A DNA stretch of 64,000 nucleotides from Variovorax gracilis. Lineage in GTDB: Bacteria; Pseudomonadota; Gammaproteobacteria; Burkholderiales; Burkholderiaceae_C. The stretch covers positions 248,001-312,000 of the forward strand of contig NZ_JASZYF010000004.1 of assembly GCF_030317115.1 (NCBI RefSeq). Direction: 5' to 3'. Position 1 is the first letter of the stretch; each line of letters starts with the position of its first letter. Made by a program: the position numbers and the translations under genes. This document shows positions 44,104-53,773 of this stretch, piece after piece. Under the pieces are notes generated by a model. It did not search any database. It was not told where the DNA came from and was given only the letters and a program-made list of their open reading frames with translations.

Positions 44104-44762
44104 ATGTTGTCTTCGATCTCGGTGCCGTGCTCCTGACCTGGGAGCCGGTGGCACTTGTGCAGGCGAATTTCGAGCCTCATGCGCCCACGGCCGAGGCCGC
44201 TCATGCGCTGGCCAGCAAGATGTTCCATCACGAGGACTGGCTCGGCTTCGATCGCGGTACGCATGGCCTCGACGATGCGATCGGGCGCATGGCCCTTCGC
44301 CTCGCCTTGCCGGCCGACCGGCTCAGCGAGGTGCTGGCGCCGATCGGTGAACGGCTCGAGCCGATCGCCGTGACCGTGGACCTGCTGGCCGCGCTGCGCG
44401 CGCGTCGCGATGCGGGGGAGGACCTTCGGCTCTATTACCTCTCCAACATGCCTTCGCCCTACGCGCGCGTGCTGGAATATCGCCACGCCTTCTTCCAGTG
44501 GTTCGACGGTGGCATCTTCTCCGGCGATGTGCGCATGATCAAGCCGCAACGCGAAATCTACGAACTGCTCGCCGAGCGCTATCGGCTCACCGGGTCGGAA
44601 ACGGTGTTCATCGACGATTCGCTCGCCAACGTCGCTACGGCGCGCGAGCTCGGCTGGCACGCGATCCATTGCGAGCGGCCGAGCGCCGTGCCCGCGCAGC
44701 TGGCGGCCTACCTGCCGGTCAGTTCGACCTTGTCGACGTCGAAGCCCAGCGTGCGGGCGTAG
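44100..44762 (+). CDS. HAD family phosphatase, YihX-like
   Basis: A 220-residue class IA HAD hydrolase. The nucleophile Asp6 lies in VFDLGAVLL (DxG form as in YihX), with motif II SNMP, motif III Lys in MIKPQREIYELL and motif IV VFIDDSLANV. E. coli YihX is an alpha-D-glucose-1-phosphate phosphatase. Coupling to the AfuABC-like transporter suggests a sugar-phosphate substrate, but that is inference. The last 55 bases overlap the convergent lipocalin gene, giving an atypical C-terminal tail. Confidence 0.87.
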   Translation: MNVVFDLGAVLLTWEPVALVQANFEPHAPTAEAAHALASKMFHHEDWLGFDRGTHGLDDAIGRMALRLALPADRLSEVLAPIGERLEPIAVTVDLLAALRARRDAGEDLRLYYLSNMPSPYARVLEYRHAFFQWFDGGIFSGDVRMIKPQREIYELLAERYRLTGSETVFIDDSLANVATARELGWHAIHCERPSAVPAQLAAYLPVSSTLSTSKPSVRA

Positions 44763-45379
44763 TCCAGCTCTGCCTGCAGCGCGGCCTCGTCGAGCCGCGG
44801 CGCGCGAGACAGCACCCACAGGTACTGGCGGTTGGGCGTGCCGACCAGCGCGACCTGGTAGTCGCGGTCCAGCTTCAGGATCCAGTAGTCGCCCCACACC
44901 AGAGGCAGCCAGCCCAGCCATTCAGGCGCGAAACGCACTTCGAGCCGGCCCGCGCCCGGCTGTCCGGCGACGGGAACCACTCGGGCCGAGCCCACGGATT
45001 CATCGAAGTTCCCGTCCGCCAGGATGCAGCGATTGCGCACTTCCACGCTGCCGTCGTCCAGCAGCGTGTATTCAGCCGTGACAGGGCCGGTGCATTGTTT
45101 CTGGAAACGGTTCGGCAGGCGCGCCTGTTCGTGCCACAGGCCTGCGTAGCGCTTCAGGTCGACGGGGGCCACGACCTGGAGCGGCGCGCGCATCAGCGGC
45201 GCCCCGTCGGCCGGGCCGGCGACCGCTTGCGCGCGCGCGGCGCGGGTGCTCGTCAGTGCCAGGAGGGTCAACGCGCCGCCAACGCAGAAAGCCGCTGCCA
45301 GCGTGCCGATCGACGCGCTGTGCACGCGGTCATCGAAGACGACGGTGGGGGGCGGGGCGCGGTGGGTGCGAAATGGCAT
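44708..45379 (-). CDS. Lipocalin family protein, Blc-like
   Basis: A 223-residue protein. An N-terminal hydrophobic segment ([21 protein letters not shown], about 23-43) serves as a membrane anchor or signal peptide. The lipocalin domain follows, with the GxW motif in [19 protein letters not shown], then [18 protein letters not shown] and LWVLSRAP. Blc-type lipocalins bind lipids at the cell envelope. The start at 45379 is preferred because GGAG lies six bases upstream; 45409 would add ten residues. There is no lipobox, unlike E. coli Blc. Confidence 0.85.
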   Translation of the reverse strand: MPFRTHRAPPPTVVFDDRVHSASIGTLAAAFCVGGALTLLALTSTRAARAQAVAGPADGAPLMRAPLQVVAPVDLKRYAGLWHEQARLPNRFQKQCTGPVTAEYTLLDDGSVEVRNRCILADGNFDESVGSARVVPVAGQPGAGRLEVRFAPEWLGWLPLVWGDYWILKLDRDYQVALVGTPNRQYLWVLSRAPRLDEAALQAELDYARTLGFDVDKVELTGR

Positions 45380-45486
45380 GGCGTTCTCCGGAGGACGGTC
45401 AAACCGCAAGATTAGTTACCGCCTACCCCATGCCGCGTCAGCCAGGGACCACACGGTCTGTAGTTTTGCGGCGGGATAATGGCCGC

Positions 45487-46437
45487 ATGAACCAACTCGA
45501 TGCCCTCCGTCAATGGACCACCGTAGTGGCCGACACCGGTGATTTCCGCCAACTCGCCCAGTTCAAGCCGCAGGACGCCACGACCAATCCGTCGCTGATC
45601 CTGAAGGCCGTGCAAAAGCCGGAATACCGTCCCCTGCTGGACGAAGCCGTCAAGAAGCACGACGGTCAGCCGATCGACGAAGTGATCGACCGGCTGCTGG
45701 TGCGCTTCGGCACCGAGATCCTGTCGATCATCCCCGGGCGGGTCTCGACCGAGGTCGACGCGCGATTGAGCTTCGATACCGAGGCGACCATCGCCCGCGC
45801 GGAGCGCATCGTGGGGCTCTATCGCGCGGAAGGCGTCGATGTCGAGAAGCGCCTGCTGATCAAGATCGCGTCGACGTGGGAAGGCATCGAGGCGGCGCGG
45901 CAGCTGGAAAAAAAGGGCATCCATTGCAATCTCACGCTGCTGTTCTCCTTTGCGCAGGCGGTGGCTTGCGGGGCGGCCGGTGTGCAGCTGATCTCGCCCT
46001 TCGTCGGGCGCATCTACGACTGGTACAAGAAATCTGCCGGCAGCAACTGGAACGAAGCGGAAAGCTCCGGCGCGAACGACCCGGGCGTGAAGTCGGTGCG
46101 GCAGATCTTCGACTACTACAAGAAGCACGGAATCGCCACAGAGGTCATGGGCGCGAGCTTCCGAAACGTCGGGCAGATCGCCGCGCTCGCCGGCTGCGAC
46201 CTGCTGACCATCAGCCCCGAGCTCCTGGGCGAACTGGCTGCCAGCGAAGCGCCCCTGAGCCACGCGCTCGATGCGGATGCTGCGAAGCGCCTCGACATTC
46301 CGAAGTTGGTGCTCGATGAACCGTCCTTCCGCTTTGCGCTGAACGAGGACGCGATGGCGACCGAAAAGCTCGCCGAGGGCATCCGTGCCTTCGCGGCCGA
46401 CGCGGTCAAGCTCGAAAAGCTGATGGAGGCCACATGA
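45487..46437 (+). CDS. tal: Transaldolase
   Basis: A 316-residue (beta/alpha)8 enzyme of the non-oxidative pentose phosphate pathway, moving dihydroxyacetone between sedoheptulose-7-phosphate and glyceraldehyde-3-phosphate. The Schiff-base Lys126 lies in [23 protein letters not shown] and [11 protein letters not shown] are family signatures. The ATG at 45487 has no good ribosome-binding site, and GATAAT ends six bases before it, so the mRNA may be leaderless. The stop overlaps pgi by four bases, so the two are one operon. Confidence 0.96.
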   Translation: MNQLDALRQWTTVVADTGDFRQLAQFKPQDATTNPSLILKAVQKPEYRPLLDEAVKKHDGQPIDEVIDRLLVRFGTEILSIIPGRVSTEVDARLSFDTEATIARAERIVGLYRAEGVDVEKRLLIKIASTWEGIEAARQLEKKGIHCNLTLLFSFAQAVACGAAGVQLISPFVGRIYDWYKKSAGSNWNEAESSGANDPGVKSVRQIFDYYKKHGIATEVMGASFRNVGQIAALAGCDLLTISPELLGELAASEAPLSHALDADAAKRLDIPKLVLDEPSFRFALNEDAMATEKLAEGIRAFAADAVKLEKLMEAT

Positions 46438-47990
46438 CGAGAACCCGTTGCGATCGCACGGCCGCATGGGCCGAACTCCAGTTGCACTATGACAAGGTCG
46501 GGCTCGGCTTCGATGTGCGGAAAGCCTTTGCTGCCGATCCGAAGCGCTTTGGCGCCTTGAGCCAGGCGGCGCCGCATCTTTTCGCCGATCTCTCGAAGAA
46601 CCTGTTCGATTCCCGGACCGAGGAACTCCTGCTGGCCGTTGCCCGCGAATCGGGCCTGGAGGCGCATCGCGACGCGATGTTCGCGGGCGAGCACATCAAC
46701 GCGACCGAAGACCGGGCGGTGCTGCATACGCTGCTCAGGCGGCCGGCTTCGGCACCCGTCACCGGGGACCTCGCCGCCGCCTTCGGCGACGTGCAGTCCA
46801 CGCTGAACGCGATGCTTGCGTACGCAGAGGAAGTGCGCGCCGACCATACGATCACCGACGTGGTCAACATCGGCATCGGCGGCTCCGACCTGGGGCCGCA
46901 GATGGCGGTGCTGGCGCTCGACCAGTACGTCGCGCCCGGCAAGCGGTTCCATTTCGTCTCGAATGTCGACGGTCACGAACTGGCCGGGGTGCTGCGAGGC
47001 CTGGCGCCCGAGCACACGCTCTTCCTGGTCGCATCGAAGACCTTCACCACGGCCGAGACGATGGCAAACGCGCAATCGGCCAAGCGCTGGTTCGAGCAGT
47101 CCGGCAGCGTGGATATCGCCCGCCATTTCGCCGCGCTCACGACGAATGTCGAGGCAGCGCGCGCCTTCGGCATCGAGACGACCTTCGGATTCTGGGACTG
47201 GGTCGGCGGCCGCTATTCGCTGTGGTCGGCGATTGGCCTGCCGATCGCGCTGGCGATCGGCGCGGATGGCTTTCGCGGCCTGCTCGCCGGCGCGCACGCG
47301 ATGGACGAGCACTTCCGGACGGCGCCGCTCGCGCAGAACCTGCCGGTGCGGCTGGGCCTCCTCGATGTCTGGTACCGCAATTTCCACCGCTTCACCAGCC
47401 GCGGCGTTGCCCCGTACCACAGTGCGCTCAAGCGCGTCCCCGCCTATCTGCAGCAGCTCGAAATGGAGAGCAACGGCAAGCAGGTGGACATGGCTGGCAA
47501 GATGCTGACCTTCGGAACTTCGCCCGTGTTGTGGGGCGAACCGGGCACCAATGGCCAGCACGCCTATTTCCAGATGTTGCACCAGGGCACGGACGTCGTT
47601 CCGATGGAGTTCATTGCGGTGCGCGATGCAGCGCATGAGCTCGAAGGCCATCATTCCAAACTGCTGGCCAACGCGCTCGCGCAGGCCCAGGCGCTGATGG
47701 TCGGCCAGCGCGACGAGGGCGGTCACCGGAACTTTCCAGGCAACAGGCCAAGCACCTTCTTCGTGATGGAGAAGCTGACGCCCGAGTCGCTAGGCGCCTT
47801 TCTCGCTCTCTACGAGCATCGCGTGTTCACCAGCGGATCGCTATGGGGCATCAACAGCTTCGACCAGTGGGGCGTCGAACTCGGCAAGGTGCTGGCCAAG
47901 GACATCGAGCCGCGGCTCGCCTCGGGCAATGCCCAGGGGCTGGATGCCTCCACCGCCGGCCTGCTCGCACGCTTGCGCCAGAGCGTTTGA
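46434..47990 (+). CDS. pgi: Glucose-6-phosphate isomerase
   Basis: A 518-residue cytoplasmic enzyme interconverting glucose-6-phosphate and fructose-6-phosphate. Family blocks are [15 protein letters not shown] (phosphate loop), [34 protein letters not shown] and the C-terminal [20 protein letters not shown] with the catalytic Lys. It is somewhat shorter than the E. coli enzyme (549) but has all core blocks. Its ATG overlaps tal, coupling two steps that share fructose-6-phosphate. Confidence 0.96.
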   Translation: MTRTRCDRTAAWAELQLHYDKVGLGFDVRKAFAADPKRFGALSQAAPHLFADLSKNLFDSRTEELLLAVARESGLEAHRDAMFAGEHINATEDRAVLHTLLRRPASAPVTGDLAAAFGDVQSTLNAMLAYAEEVRADHTITDVVNIGIGGSDLGPQMAVLALDQYVAPGKRFHFVSNVDGHELAGVLRGLAPEHTLFLVASKTFTTAETMANAQSAKRWFEQSGSVDIARHFAALTTNVEAARAFGIETTFGFWDWVGGRYSLWSAIGLPIALAIGADGFRGLLAGAHAMDEHFRTAPLAQNLPVRLGLLDVWYRNFHRFTSRGVAPYHSALKRVPAYLQQLEMESNGKQVDMAGKMLTFGTSPVLWGEPGTNGQHAYFQMLHQGTDVVPMEFIAVRDAAHELEGHHSKLLANALAQAQALMVGQRDEGGHRNFPGNRPSTFFVMEKLTPESLGAFLALYEHRVFTSGSLWGINSFDQWGVELGKVLAKDIEPRLASGNAQGLDASTAGLLARLRQSV

Positions 47991-48068
47991 AGGGTTCGAG
48001 GGCCGCCGAACTGCTCGATATGATGGCTGCGGGGTTTTCCCGTGGGAATCAACAAGAGGAGTTTGCAC

Positions 48069-48419
48069 ATGAATTTCCAACAGGCCGTTCAGACCTGCTT
48101 TCGCAAGTACGTGGACTTTTCGGGTCGAGCCTCGCGGCCCGAGTACTGGTGGTTCATCCTGGCGTACGTCGTCCTGGCGTTCGTCACCGGATTCATCCAC
48201 GAATATCTCTACTTCATCGTGGTGCTGGCGTTTCTGCTGCCGCTGCTGGCAGCCGGCGCACGCCGCCTGCATGACATCGGCAAGAGCGGCTGGTGGCTGC
48301 TTCTCGGGCTGATCCCGGTGCTCGGTGGGCTGGTGCTCCTCTATTTCACGGTGCAGCCGAGCCAGCCCGAGTCCAATGAGTATGGGCCGCCTCCCGCGCT
48401 GGTGCCGGCCGGTGCCTGA
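48069..48419 (+). CDS. DUF805 membrane protein
   Basis: A 116-residue inner-membrane protein with three hydrophobic segments (FILAYVVLAFVTGFI, YFIVVLAFLLPLLAAGA and WWLLLGLIPVLGGLVLLYF). The motif FSGRASRPEYWWF and ARRLHDIGKSGWW are diagnostic for DUF805, a family of unknown function. An AGAGGAG ribosome-binding site precedes the ATG. TATGAT near 48017-48022 could be the -10 of its own promoter. Confidence 0.87.
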   Translation: MNFQQAVQTCFRKYVDFSGRASRPEYWWFILAYVVLAFVTGFIHEYLYFIVVLAFLLPLLAAGARRLHDIGKSGWWLLLGLIPVLGGLVLLYFTVQPSQPESNEYGPPPALVPAGA

Positions 48420-48451
48420 GACCCTGCTGCCTTGAATCGCTTCGGCGCCGC

Positions 48452-49198
48452 TCAGGCGCCGGAGCCCACCAGCACGGGTTTCGCGCGATAGATCTCCGGA
48501 AACACGCGCTTCAGGTTGTCGACCTTCGGCAAATCGTTGAAGGCGATGTAGGGGTGGTCCGGGTTGCGCGTCATGAAATCCTGGTGGTAGCCCTCCGCCG
48601 GATAGAAGGCCTTCAGCGGCTCGATGGTGGTGGCGATCGGCTTGCCGAACACCTTGGTCTTGTCGAGTTGCGCGATGTAGTTCCTGGCGATGCGCGTCTG
48701 CTCGGCATTGGCCGGAAAGATCGCCGAGCGGTACTGCGTGCCGGTGTCCGGCCCTTGCCGGTTCAACTCGGTCGGATTGTGGGCGACCGAGAAAAAGATC
48801 TGCAGCAGCCGGCCGTAGCTGACCTGCCGGGGATCGTAGGTGATGCGGACCGATTCCGCGTGGCCGGTGGTGCCCAACCCGACGGCGTCGTAGTTGGCGG
48901 AGGCGGCGTCCCCGCCGGCATAGCCCGACACCGCGCTGCTTACGCCCTTGACATGCTGGAACACGCCCTGGACGCCCCAGAAACAGCCGCCCGCGAGGAC
49001 GGCCGTCTCGGACGTCGAGCCGCCGGTCGCGGCCTGGTCGTCCTTGGGCGGGGGGATGACCACCGCGCGCTCGGCCGCCATCGACGGCGTCGCTCGCCAC
49101 AGCCCCAGTCCCGCCAGCGCGGCGAGTGCCGCCAGCACAGGTCGTCGTGGCAGGGCGGCAGCGGACTGACCCGGATTCGAATGGTTGGATGATTTCAT
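48452..49198 (-). CDS. msrA: Peptide-methionine (S)-S-oxide reductase MsrA, exported
   Basis: A 248-residue MsrA with an N-terminal export signal: RRPVLAALAALAGLGLWRAT followed by a likely cleavage after SMA near residue 41. The catalytic Cys72 is in GGCFWGVQGVF; GYAGGDAASANYDAVGLGTTGHAE and YHQDFMTRNPDHPYI are family blocks. It repairs methionine-S-sulfoxide, here most likely in the periplasm rather than the cytoplasm. The start at 49198 has GAGGAG upstream. No MsrB domain is fused. Confidence 0.92.
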   Translation of the reverse strand: MKSSNHSNPGQSAAALPRRPVLAALAALAGLGLWRATPSMAAERAVVIPPPKDDQAATGGSTSETAVLAGGCFWGVQGVFQHVKGVSSAVSGYAGGDAASANYDAVGLGTTGHAESVRITYDPRQVSYGRLLQIFFSVAHNPTELNRQGPDTGTQYRSAIFPANAEQTRIARNYIAQLDKTKVFGKPIATTIEPLKAFYPAEGYHQDFMTRNPDHPYIAFNDLPKVDNLKRVFPEIYRAKPVLVGSGA

Positions 49199-49246
49199 TC
49201 CGACTGGCTCCTCGTGTCCTCCAAGTGTGGCGCTTTTTCCCCAGAA

Positions 49247-49283
49247 CGAAAAAAACCCCGCAGCGCGAGTCGCGGGGTTTCTT
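49247..49283 (-). terminator. Rho-independent terminator after groEL
   Basis: Stem AAACCCCGC/GCGGGGTTT with a 10-base loop. On the minus strand it is followed by seven U; on the plus strand TTTCTTT also follows, so it may work in both directions. It lies 25 bases after the groEL stop and ahead of msrA. Confidence 0.88.
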
Positions 49284-49307
49284 TGTTGGCTGGAAGCCGG
49301 GCGTGAA

Positions 49308-51008
<1,701 letters not shown>

Positions 51009-51299
51009 TTACTTCTCGACGACTGCGAACAGGTCGTCTTCCTTCATGACCAGCAGTTCGTCGCCATCGACCTTGACGGTCTGGCCGCTGTACTTGCCGA
51101 ACAGGACGCGGTCGCCGACCTTGACGCTCATCGCGCCGAGTTCGCCCTTGTCGTTCTTCTTGCCAGGGCCGACGGCCAGCACTTCGCCCTGATCGGGCTT
51201 CTCGGCCGCGTTGTCGGGGATCACGATGCCCGAGGCGGTCTTGGTTTCGCTTTCAATGCGCTTGACGATCACGCGATCGTGCAAAGGACGAAGTTTCAT
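51009..51299 (-). CDS. groES: 10 kDa co-chaperonin GroES
   Basis: A 96-residue lid of the GroEL chamber. It starts [16 protein letters not shown], with the mobile loop [15 protein letters not shown] that binds GroEL. It is the first gene of a two-gene operon, preceded by a sigma70/sigma32-like promoter and a CIRCE operator about 80 bases upstream of the ATG. Confidence 0.98.
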   Translation of the reverse strand: MKLRPLHDRVIVKRIESETKTASGIVIPDNAAEKPDQGEVLAVGPGKKNDKGELGAMSVKVGDRVLFGKYSGQTVKVDGDELLVMKEDDLFAVVEK

Positions 51300-51380
51300 T
51301 GCATCTCCTGATAAGAAACGGGGGTTGGTTCGCGTGCCGGCGTTGTTGCCGGCTCCACAACGTCAAAAAGCGGGGTGTTG

Positions 51381-51407
51381 TTAGCACTCAACTTGGACGA
51401 GTGCTAA
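51381..51407. promoter_or_regulatory. CIRCE operator of groESL
   Basis: TTAGCACTC, nine bases, GAGTGCTAA: an exact match to the CIRCE consensus bound by the heat-shock repressor HrcA. It starts directly downstream of the -10 on the minus strand, where repressor binding would block transcription. Confidence 0.96.
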
Positions 51408-51434
51408 TCATAAGGGCCTTTTGCGCGGTTTCAA
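51407..51434 (-). promoter_or_regulatory. groES promoter with sigma70 and sigma32 features
   Basis: On the minus strand TTGAAA (51434-51429), 16-bp spacer and TATGAT (51412-51407). The same DNA reads CTTGAAA-N12-CCCTTAT, close to the sigma32 pattern CTTGAAA-N(11-16)-CCCCAT. Both positive heat-shock control and HrcA repression are therefore possible. Confidence 0.7.
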
Positions 51435-51575
51435 GGGTTCCCGGCTGTCAAAGGCGGACCATCGGTGCCATGCCCGAAGCGGCCGGCGTCGAGGTGGAGC
51501 CCCGAATTTCGCTTCCTACAAGGCTATCCTCCCATGTCTTTCAACGAAATATCCTGCAGTTTCTAGGATAAAAAC

Positions 51576-52007
51576 ATGAAAAAGTCGGACACCAGCGAGG
51601 GCCCCTCGGCATCGGAACTCATCACCAGGAAAATCGCCGATCTTGGGGATTGGCGCGGCGAAACCCTTGCCAGGATGCGCAACCTGGTCAAGAAAGCAGA
51701 CCCGGACGTCGTCGAGGAGTGGAAGTGGATGGGGACGCCGGTCTGGTCGCACGACGGCATCATCTGCACCGGCGAATCGTACAAGAGTGTCGTGAAGCTC
51801 ACGTTCGCAAAAGGCGCGTCGCTGAAGGATCCGGCGCGCCTCTTCAACTCGAGCCTCGACGGAAACACCCGGCGGGCAATCGACATCCACGAAGGCGAAG
51901 AGGTCGACGAATCCGCCTTCAAGGCGTTGATCCGTGAAGCGATCGACCTCAACACTTCGGCCAAGTCGAAATCCGCGAAGAAAGTGAAGTCCTCGGCGCG
52001 CGCATGA
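51576..52007 (+). CDS. DUF1801 domain protein
   Basis: A 143-residue soluble protein with the DUF1801/YdhG-like core: LARMRNLVKKADPDVVEEWKW, then PVWSHDGIICTGESYKSVVKLTF and LFNSSLDGNTRRAIDIHEGE. The fold resembles an iron-sulfur cluster-assembly frataxin-like scaffold, but the function is unknown. A Lys/Ser-rich tail ends the protein. It has its own unit, divergent from groES, and is followed at once by the terminator of the opposite strand. Confidence 0.85.
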   Translation: MKKSDTSEGPSASELITRKIADLGDWRGETLARMRNLVKKADPDVVEEWKWMGTPVWSHDGIICTGESYKSVVKLTFAKGASLKDPARLFNSSLDGNTRRAIDIHEGEEVDESAFKALIREAIDLNTSAKSKSAKKVKSSARA

Positions 52008-52027
52008 AAAAGCCCGCCGAAGCGGGC
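52007..52027 (-). terminator. Rho-independent terminator after the YihY gene
   Basis: Minus strand GCCCGC, tetraloop UUCG, GCGGGC, then five U (52011-52007). The UUCG loop and 6-bp GC stem make a strong terminator about 100 bases after the yihY stop. Confidence 0.85.
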
Positions 52028-52060
52028 AAGGACCTTCGAGAGGGTCCGGAGGAGAACTTA
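52007..52060 (-). ncRNA. Candidate small RNA 2 with anti-Shine-Dalgarno motif (3'-UTR of the YihY gene)
   Basis: Minus strand, after the yihY stop: UCUCCUCC (52055-52048), a hairpin GGACC/GGUCC with loop CUCUCGAA, then terminator GCCCGC-UUCG-GCGGGC and five U. The 8-mer and the order of parts match the element at 28253-28342. No clear promoter is visible close by, so it may be released from the yihY 3'-UTR; the 5' end given is arbitrary. On the plus strand the complement looks like a perfect ribosome-binding site, which could mislead gene finders. Confidence 0.5.
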
Positions 52061-52126
52061 TGCTGAACCGCGAAGATGAACAGGACATGAATTCCGGCGC
52101 TCCCATGCGCCGGCCGCTGGTTACCT

Positions 52127-52969
52127 TCAGCCGGCGCGTTGCTGCCCGGCCCGAGCCGGCTTTCCTCCGGGCCGCCGTCGGGCAGGCGCGAGATTGGCCG
52201 TCAACATGGCCGCGACCAGCGTGACCAGCCACGAGAAATACACCCACAGCAAGAACATGGGGAGCGCGGCGAACGTCCCGTACAGCGCCTTGTACGTCGG
52301 CACCTTGACCAGGTAATTCGTGAAGCCGCGCTTGCCGAGTTCGAAGGCCACGCTGGCGATCAGGCCGCCCACCATCGCGTCGCGCAGCCGTACCTTGGTG
52401 TTCGGAACAAGGTAGAACATGCTCGTCAGAGCAATCGCGCCGAGCAGGAGCGGCCCGAGGTCGAGCACGAACGCGAGCGATCGCGGCAACGCGCCGATCA
52501 GGCCCACCGAATTGCCCAGCAAGTACGACGTCGCCCACAGGCTCAGGCCGAGGGCGGGCGGCCCGATCGCCAGCATCAGCAGGTACAGGCCGACCCTCCT
52601 GAAGAAGGGACGGTTCTTCCGGACCTCCCACATCTGGTTCAGCGCGTTTTCCACCGTCAGCAACATCGCGATGGCCGTGCCCAGCAGGAAGAGCGAGCCG
52701 ACCCAGGTCAGGCCGCTGGCGTTGGCGGCGAACTGGTTCAGGTACTTCAGCACCGTCCGTGCGATGTCCGTCGGAAGCAGCCTGCTCAAGAGGAACTCCT
52801 GAAGCGCGTCCTTGAACCGCCTGAAGATCGGGAAGCGCGTGAACAGCGCGAAGCTCGCCGCCAGCAAGGGCACGATGGACAGCAAGGTCGTGAATGTCAG
52901 GCTCCCGGCGACCTGGGGCAAGCGCTCTTTCCTGGCGCGTTGGATGGTCAGGCGGGTAAGGGTGAACAT
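52127..52969 (-). CDS. YihY/BrkB family inner-membrane protein
   Basis: A 280-residue polytopic protein with about six membrane helices. RKERLPQVAGSLTFTTLLSIVPLLAA and YKALYGTFAALPMFLLWVYFSW are hallmark blocks of the YihY/BrkB (formerly RbnB) family. E. coli YihY is not RNase BN as once thought; the transport or envelope role is unresolved. The C-terminal tail is short and basic (ARRRPGGKPARAGQQ). It appears to be a single unit ending in a terminator that also ends candidate small RNA 2. Confidence 0.9.
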   Translation of the reverse strand: MFTLTRLTIQRARKERLPQVAGSLTFTTLLSIVPLLAASFALFTRFPIFRRFKDALQEFLLSRLLPTDIARTVLKYLNQFAANASGLTWVGSLFLLGTAIAMLLTVENALNQMWEVRKNRPFFRRVGLYLLMLAIGPPALGLSLWATSYLLGNSVGLIGALPRSLAFVLDLGPLLLGAIALTSMFYLVPNTKVRLRDAMVGGLIASVAFELGKRGFTNYLVKVPTYKALYGTFAALPMFLLWVYFSWLVTLVAAMLTANLAPARRRPGGKPARAGQQRAG

Positions 52970-53033
52970 GGATCGCTGAACGAAGAGAGATCGACAGGGT
53001 TGGGGCGGGCGAACCGATCAGGGCGCGGGCGGA

Positions 53034-53363
53034 TTGTCGCTGCACAATCCGACCGTGCCTCGACCCCTGTCCGACCCGCAGTCCCAACCCTATTGGCTCT
53101 ACCTCCTCGAATGCGAGGACGGCGTGTACTACGCGGGGATCGCGATCGACGTCGAGCAGCGCTTCTATCAACATGTCTTCGGCATGGGTGCCAAATTCAC
53201 GCGCGCCCGCCCACCGGTGCGGGTGCTTGCCGCCCGCGAATATGCAAGCAAGGGGGATGCGTTGCGGGCGGAGCTGAGGCTCAAGGCACTGCCGCGCGCC
53301 AGGAAGCTCGCCTTCTTCGATGCCGAGCCGGAGCAGGCTCAGGCCGTGCCCTCGACCGCGTGA
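53034..53363 (+). CDS. GIY-YIG nuclease family protein
   Basis: A 109-residue protein of the single-domain GIY-YIG (UPF0213-like) group. The core is YWLYLLECEDGVYYAGIAIDVEQR with the paired Tyr motifs, followed by the helix QHVFGMGAKFTRARPP and LRLKALPRARKLA. Related small proteins have DNA-cleaving activity or unknown roles. The start is uncertain: TTG at 53034 or GTG at 53055, both before the domain, and no ATG precedes it. The 3' end overlaps the convergent VOC gene by 25 bases. Confidence 0.82.
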   Translation: MSLHNPTVPRPLSDPQSQPYWLYLLECEDGVYYAGIAIDVEQRFYQHVFGMGAKFTRARPPVRVLAAREYASKGDALRAELRLKALPRARKLAFFDAEPEQAQAVPSTA

Positions 53364-53737
53364 CCCAGCTCCTGACCGTACGCCACCTCGAGCGTGTGGC
53401 CATCCGGATCCCGCATCAGTGCCCAGTAGCCGACCGGCGGGCCTGAATCCTCCGGCTCCCGGGCCAGGCATCCGTCCGCGCGCGCAAGGCGGCAGAGCCG
53501 ATCGACTTCTTCCCGCGACCGCACCCCGACGCCGAGGTGCGCCATCGGCAGCAGCGGCTTGATCTCGTTCGAGGATTCGATGAGGACGATGGCAAAAGGC
53601 CTCGTGCGGTCACTGACCCAGACCACGCCGGGACGGGAATGCACAACTTGCATGCCGGCGTACTTCTCATAGAACGCCACGCTGGCTGCGAGGGAGTGCG
53701 CGGGCAGCGCAACATGCGTCAGGCCGATGTCCGACAT
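53339..53737 (-). CDS. VOC family (glyoxalase-like) protein
   Basis: A 132-residue protein with the vicinal oxygen chelate fold: LTHVALPAHSLAASVAFYEKYAGM at the N-terminus, and near the C-terminus PVGYWALMRDPDGHTLEVAYGQ. His5-region and the final Glu in TLEV fit the usual metal ligands. Substrate unknown; members include glyoxalases, dioxygenases and resistance proteins. It lies 36 bases after the serine hydrolase gene and may be co-transcribed with it. Confidence 0.88.
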   Translation of the reverse strand: MSDIGLTHVALPAHSLAASVAFYEKYAGMQVVHSRPGVVWVSDRTRPFAIVLIESSNEIKPLLPMAHLGVGVRSREEVDRLCRLARADGCLAREPEDSGPPVGYWALMRDPDGHTLEVAYGQELGHAVEGTA

Positions 53738-53773
53738 GATGGGAGTCCCGTCATGGACATGCCCGGCCGCGGT

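Noticed and set aside
52060..52224. Small plus-strand frame of 54 codons with a perfect GGAGGAGA site before its ATG
   Set aside because: It runs antisense into the YihY gene and its apparent ribosome-binding site is the complement of the UCUCCUCC motif in candidate small RNA 2. The RNA explanation accounts for both similar loci; translation is not excluded.
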